Part shown: piece by piece, positions 4,906-7,916 of the stretch
Position numbering within the stretch: position 1 is the first letter of the stretch
Layout: every line of letters begins with the position of its first letter
Assembly (NCBI GenBank): GCA_017399325.1
Contig: JAFQDY010000015.1
Coordinates: 1 to 7,916, forward strand
Reading direction: 5' to 3'
DNA: 7,916 nucleotides
From: Oscillospiraceae bacterium
Lineage (GTDB): Bacteria; Bacillota; Clostridia; Oscillospirales; Oscillospiraceae
Position numbers and translations under genes: made by a program
The notes under the pieces: generated by a model
What the model was told of the DNA's origin: nothing
Seen by the model: the letters and a program-made list of their open reading frames with translations, nothing else
Database searches by the model: none

Positions 4906-6309
4906 ATGAAAATTATCCGCCTGATTTGCCTGATTTTACTTTTGGCGCTGTGTGCCCAGCCTGTGTTTGCCGCAGATGCGATCGGCAGCACATCCCAAGT
5001 TAGCGGTTGCAGTACTATCGATGCGCAACTGCCTGTGCTGGGCAATGCCAAACTGATCAATAATGCAACGGCGATGGTTCTGTATGAAACCAACACCGAT
5101 ACGCTGATGTATGCCTTTAATGCTGACACGCAAGTTCCGCCGTCCAGTTTGATCAAGATCCTTACTGCGATGGTTGCCATCGAAAAGGGCAATCTGGACG
5201 ATGTGGTAACGGTGCGCGAAGATGTTCTGAAAACGCTGCCGGCTGATGCGGCAGTAGTGGAACTGGAAGTTGACGAAGTGGTTACCGTACGAGATCTTTT
5301 GTACTGCATGATGGTGTCGTCAGGTAACGATGCTGCAGTGGTCCTTGCAAGCCATGTAATGGGAAATCAGACAACATTTGTTGCCGAAATGAATCGGTAC
5401 GCCAAGGAATTCGGCTGCACAAACACGAATATCACCAATGTTCACGGTCTGCACGATAAGGATCAGTACACCACCGCCCGGGATATGACAAAGATCCTGG
5501 CAAATGCGCTGAAAAATGAACAATTCCGCGAAATATTCGGAACGACCCGCTATACGATGCCTGCAACAAACAAGGCAGAGGAACGGAAACTGGTATCAAA
5601 GAATTTCATTATCTGCACGGAAGATATGGAAATCTATTTTGATGCCCGTGTAACAGGCAGCCGTACTGCCACCGCCAACGACAGGACCAACTCTCTTGCT
5701 TCGGTGGCACAGGTGGATGCTATGGAACTGATCTGCATTATGATCGGTTCTAAGTCCCAGTATGAAGAAGATGGCTATACCACGAGGGTATACGGCGGAT
5801 ATACAGAAACGACAAAACTGCTTGATCAAGGTTTTGCGGGATATAAACCTGTTCAGATCTTCCACGAAAATCAAACGGTGCAGCAATGTAGTGTTCTCAA
5901 CGGCGATTCAGATGTGGTGCTGGGCACAAAGACAGCAATTTCCTCTGTGATTCCCGAGAATATGAATGCGGAAAATCTAATTTACCGCTATGTAAATGCC
6001 GAGGGTCTGACTGCGCCTGTTAAAAAAGGGGACCGATTGGCATCGGTTGAGGTCTGGTGCGGCACATTGTGCATTGGACAGGCAGAACTGTATGCGATGA
6101 ACAGCGTCGATGTATTCACTTCCGTCAACGGCGACGCAGATCGGGCAGGCAATAGAGGATTTCTTACCGTCTTGCTGTACATTCTTGGCGGAGTCGTTAT
6201 ATTAGGCCTGCTTTTGATTGTTGTGCGCTATCTTGTGCGCGTGATTCGTCGGGCAAAAGTAAGGATGCAGAGCCTGCGCAATAGCAGAAACCGCAGAAGG
6301 AGCAGATAA
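4906..6309 (+). CDS. dacF: D-alanyl-D-alanine carboxypeptidase, DacF-type (peptidase S11), membrane-anchored
   Basis: Penicillin-binding-protein family enzyme that trims the terminal D-Ala from peptidoglycan stem peptides outside the cell. The 467-residue product has a signal peptide (about 1-22, ending QPVFA), a serine peptidase S11 domain (about 45-290), a C-terminal beta-rich region (about 300-400), one membrane segment (about 414-437) and a strongly basic tail that should face the cytoplasm. The catalytic SxxK is S81-L-I-K84 and SxN is S139-G-N141. The third motif, normally KTG, reads RVTG with Val249 in place of Lys, so activity may be altered. GAGGGA (4895-4900) supports ATG 4906. The stop codon directly abuts the udg start. 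A near-consensus promoter upstream argues for vegetative rather than sporulation-specific expression. The family is secure; the exact subtype and symbol are less so. Confidence 0.9.
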   Translation: MKIIRLICLILLLALCAQPVFAADAIGSTSQVSGCSTIDAQLPVLGNAKLINNATAMVLYETNTDTLMYAFNADTQVPPSSLIKILTAMVAIEKGNLDDVVTVREDVLKTLPADAAVVELEVDEVVTVRDLLYCMMVSSGNDAAVVLASHVMGNQTTFVAEMNRYAKEFGCTNTNITNVHGLHDKDQYTTARDMTKILANALKNEQFREIFGTTRYTMPATNKAEERKLVSKNFIICTEDMEIYFDARVTGSRTATANDRTNSLASVAQVDAMELICIMIGSKSQYEEDGYTTRVYGGYTETTKLLDQGFAGYKPVQIFHENQTVQQCSVLNGDSDVVLGTKTAISSVIPENMNAENLIYRYVNAEGLTAPVKKGDRLASVEVWCGTLCIGQAELYAMNSVDVFTSVNGDADRAGNRGFLTVLLYILGGVVILGLLLIVVRYLVRVIRRAKVRMQSLRNSRNRRRSR

Positions 6310-6870
6310 ATGGACTGGGAATTACTGGAACAAACCTGCATGCAGTGTACAAAGTGCAAACTTTGCAGTGGTCGCCAAAATGTTGTATTCGGCGTTGGAA
6401 ACAGGGAAGCGGATATTATGTTTATCGGGGAAGGTCCCGGTGAACAGGAGGATATTCAAGGGCAGCCGTTCGTAGGTCCGGCAGGCAAACTTCTTGATGA
6501 TATGCTGTCGATCATTGACCTTGACAGAAGCAAGGTCTACATTGCCAACATCGTAAAGTGCAGACCGCCTCACAACAGAGATCCGCAGGATGATGAACAG
6601 GATGCCTGCATTGATTATCTGCGTCAGCAGGTTTTGCTTATCAAGCCGAAGATTATCGTATGTCTGGGTCGTATTGCGGCAAGAAGGATCATTGATCCCG
6701 AGTATCGGATCACACGGGATCACGGCACATGGATCAACGAAAAAGGCGTTTGGATCACGGCGCTTTACCATCCGTCTGCGCTGCTGCGGGACCTGTCAAA
6801 ACGGCCTGAAACATTCGAAGATCTGCTGGAAATCCGTGATAAAATGAAACGGTTGGATTTGTACAAATAA
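6310..6870 (+). CDS. udg: Type 4 uracil-DNA glycosylase with 4Fe-4S cluster
   Basis: Removes uracil arising from cytosine deamination in DNA and leaves an abasic site. The 186-residue product is the usual length for this family. It has an N-terminal cysteine cluster (C10, C13, C16, C19) followed by VVFGVGN, motif 1 GEGPGEQED (40-48), QPFVGPAGKLLD, then C84 and C100 sixteen residues apart, and motif 2 HPSALLR (154-160). C13, C16, C84 and C100 match the known Fe-S ligand pattern. Its ATG starts at the base after the dacF stop, and its ribosome binding site AGAAGGAG (6295-6302) lies inside the dacF coding end, so translation of the two is probably coupled. No terminator follows before the valS leader, where only a weak A/T inverted repeat is seen. 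The product is sometimes annotated as a phage SPO1 DNA polymerase-related protein. Confidence 0.95.
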   Translation: MDWELLEQTCMQCTKCKLCSGRQNVVFGVGNREADIMFIGEGPGEQEDIQGQPFVGPAGKLLDDMLSIIDLDRSKVYIANIVKCRPPHNRDPQDDEQDACIDYLRQQVLLIKPKIIVCLGRIAARRIIDPEYRITRDHGTWINEKGVWITALYHPSALLRDLSKRPETFEDLLEIRDKMKRLDLYK

Positions 6871-6895
6871 ATTTTAGCAAAATCGTTGATTTTAC

Positions 6896-6924
6896 TTGAC
6901 TTTTTTACATCAATATGTTATTTT
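6896..6924 (+). promoter_or_regulatory. Sigma-A promoter for the valS T-box transcript
   Basis: TTGACT (6896-6901) and TATTTT (6919-6924) have a 17-base spacer, giving a predicted start near 6931, immediately before T-box stem I. It lies 26 bases after the udg stop. Confidence 0.8.
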
Positions 6925-6930
6925 GGCGGT

Positions 6931-7165
6931 AATAAACAGATGCTTTGAAGGAAAGTTTCTGCCTGTAACCTGACCACAGAGAGTATGCGGTTGGTGCAAG
7001 CATATGCAGGCCACGCAGAATGTAGTTCCGGAGCATGCTTTCTGAAATGCAGTAGGAAAGCCCGGGTTTGCCCGTTACAGCAAAAGAGTGTCCGCTTTTT
7101 GCGGAAATTCAGGTGGTACCGCGGAATGTATTTTTCGTCCTGAGCCTTAGGCTCAGGACTTTTTT
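6931..7165 (+). promoter_or_regulatory. T-box riboswitch leader (tRNA-Val specific) controlling valS
   Basis: The leader fills most of the 309-base gap between udg and valS. Stem I can be folded as ATGCT/AGCAT (6940-6944 with 7032-7036), GGAA/TTCC (6950-6953 with 7026-7029), TTCTGC/GCAGAA and TATGC/GCATA, with AGAGAG at 6978-6983. The specifier loop then exposes GTA, a Val codon, at 7022-7024. Downstream are a CCCGTTA linker, a TCCGC/GCGGA hairpin (7091-7105), the T-box core AGGTGGTACCGCGG (7111-7124) and a terminator. TCAGG (7109-7113) can pair with CCTGA (7139-7143), which destroys the terminator stem: this is the antiterminator. Core and terminator are seen directly; the specifier comes from a hand fold and agrees with the gene that follows. 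Confidence 0.95.
7137..7165 (+). terminator. Regulated intrinsic terminator of the valS T-box leader
   Basis: GTCCTGAGCC and GGCTCAGGAC form a perfect 10-bp stem around TTA, followed by six T (7160-7165). The 5' arm overlaps the CCTGA used by the alternative antiterminator. The valS ribosome binding site AGGAGG follows at 7170-7175. Confidence 0.95.
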
Positions 7166-7179
7166 ATTTAGGAGGTAAA

Positions 7180-7916
7180 ATGAAAAGAGAATTACCCAAG
7201 GTTTATGAACCCCAGCAAGTTGAAAACGAAATTTATAAAATGTGGGAGGAAAATGGCCATTTTAAGCCCAATAAGGGCAAAGACGCAAAGCCGTTTACCA
7301 TTGTAATGCCGCCTCCCAATGTAACCGGACAGTTGCATATGGGTCACGCTATGGATGCTACATTGCAGGATACCTTGATCCGCTTTAAGCGTATGCAGGG
7401 TTATAACGCCCTGTGGGTCCCCGGTGTAGACCACGCAGGCATTGCTACCCAGATCAAGGTGGAAGAAGAACTGCGCAAGGAGGGCTTGACCCGCTATGAC
7501 CTGGGCCGGGAGAAGTTCCTGGAGAAGGTTTGGGACTGGAAGCACAAATACGGCAACCGCATTGTGGAACAGCAGAAGAAATTGGGCGCATCCTGTGATT
7601 GGGATCGTGCGCGTTTTACAATGGACGAAGGCTGCTCCAATGCGGTGCGTGAAGTGTTTGTCTCTCTTTACGAAAAAGGTCTGATTTACAAGGGCAGCCG
7701 CATTATCAACTGGTGTCCCCACTGTGTAACGGCCCTGTCCGATGCTGAAGTGGAATATGTGGATAAGCCCGGACACCTGTGGCATATTCGTTATCCTTTG
7801 GCTGATGGTTCCGGAAGTGTTGTTGTTGCAACAACTCGCCCTGAAACAATGTTGGGCGATACCGGCGTTTGTGTAAACCCCAACGACGAGCGCTACACTG
7901 CCATTGTTGGTAAGAA
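7180..7916 (+). CDS. valS: Valyl-tRNA synthetase, 3' part outside window
   Basis: Class I aminoacyl-tRNA synthetase that charges tRNA-Val and edits mischarged threonine. The 245 visible residues begin MKRELPKVYEPQQVENEIYK, typical for bacterial ValRS. They contain the catalytic-domain PPPNVTGQLHMGHAM with the HIGH-type signature at H53-M-G-H56, the VPGVDHAGIATQ block (80-91), a NWCPHC segment (177-182) and the start of the CP1 editing domain with ATTRPETMLGDT (217-228). The window ends inside the editing domain, so the KMSKS loop, anticodon-binding domain and C-terminal coiled coil are outside; the full protein should be about 880 residues. ATG 7180 follows AGGAGG (7170-7175) by four bases. 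Control is by the Val T-box leader directly upstream. Identification is certain. Confidence 0.97.
   Translation, partial: MKRELPKVYEPQQVENEIYKMWEENGHFKPNKGKDAKPFTIVMPPPNVTGQLHMGHAMDATLQDTLIRFKRMQGYNALWVPGVDHAGIATQIKVEEELRKEGLTRYDLGREKFLEKVWDWKHKYGNRIVEQQKKLGASCDWDRARFTMDEGCSNAVREVFVSLYEKGLIYKGSRIINWCPHCVTALSDAEVEYVDKPGHLWHIRYPLADGSGSVVVATTRPETMLGDTGVCVNPNDERYTAIVGK

Noticed and set aside
6871..6895. Inverted repeat AAAATC-GTT-GATTTT after udg
   Set aside because: It is nearly all A/T and not followed by a T-run, so it is not a convincing terminator; read-through into the valS leader seems likely.
7192..7785. 197-codon open frame on the minus strand
   Set aside because: It is antisense to valS, whose coding is certain; no ribosome binding site or recognisable domain.

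Overview
The window looks like chromosomal core DNA from a low-to-mid GC Gram-positive anaerobe, most likely a Clostridia member of the Oscillospirales/Ruminococcaceae type. The evidence is two T-box-regulated aminoacyl-tRNA synthetase genes, canonical sigma-A promoters, AGGAGG-type ribosome binding sites, a clostridial-style nnrD / germination-type lipoprotein / mazF cluster and a 4Fe-4S type 4 uracil-DNA glycosylase. No insertion sequence, phage gene, CRISPR array, tRNA or rRNA was seen.

Layout. (1) Positions 1-894, minus strand: 5' part of pheS, led by a Phe T-box leader (about 929-1185) and a sigma-A promoter. (2) A back-to-back promoter starts a plus-strand cluster: nnrD (1297-2145), a small lipoprotein resembling the clostridial GerS position and type (2158-2718) and an orphan mazF/ndoA toxin (2859-3218). 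After it come a strong 14-bp hairpin and a conserved-looking hypothetical gene (3266-3685). (3) Minus strand, 4799 to 3639: a membrane-anchored helix-hairpin-helix (ComEA-like) protein followed by exonuclease III/AP endonuclease. (4) Plus strand, 4906-6870: a DacF-type D,D-carboxypeptidase directly abutting a type 4 uracil-DNA glycosylase. (5) Plus strand: a Val T-box leader (about 6931-7165) and the 5' part of valS, which runs off the window.

How the parts work together. pheS and valS are each probably controlled by uncharged cognate tRNA through a terminator/antiterminator switch; UUC and GUA specifier codons can be placed. The comEA-like/xth and dacF/udg pairs are transcribed in opposite directions from one symmetric promoter whose two -10 boxes form a perfect 14-bp palindrome. 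This puts a uracil-DNA glycosylase (makes abasic sites) and an AP endonuclease (cuts them) under one switch. The nnrD-lipoprotein-mazF cluster resembles the clostridial arrangement but lacks the alanine racemase and MazE-type antitoxin genes often found there.

No wholly new system is evident. The best leads are the symmetric promoter linking two base-excision-repair genes, the hairpin that buries the ribosome binding site of the hypothetical gene, the carboxypeptidase with Val in place of the KTG lysine, and the antitoxin-less MazF.
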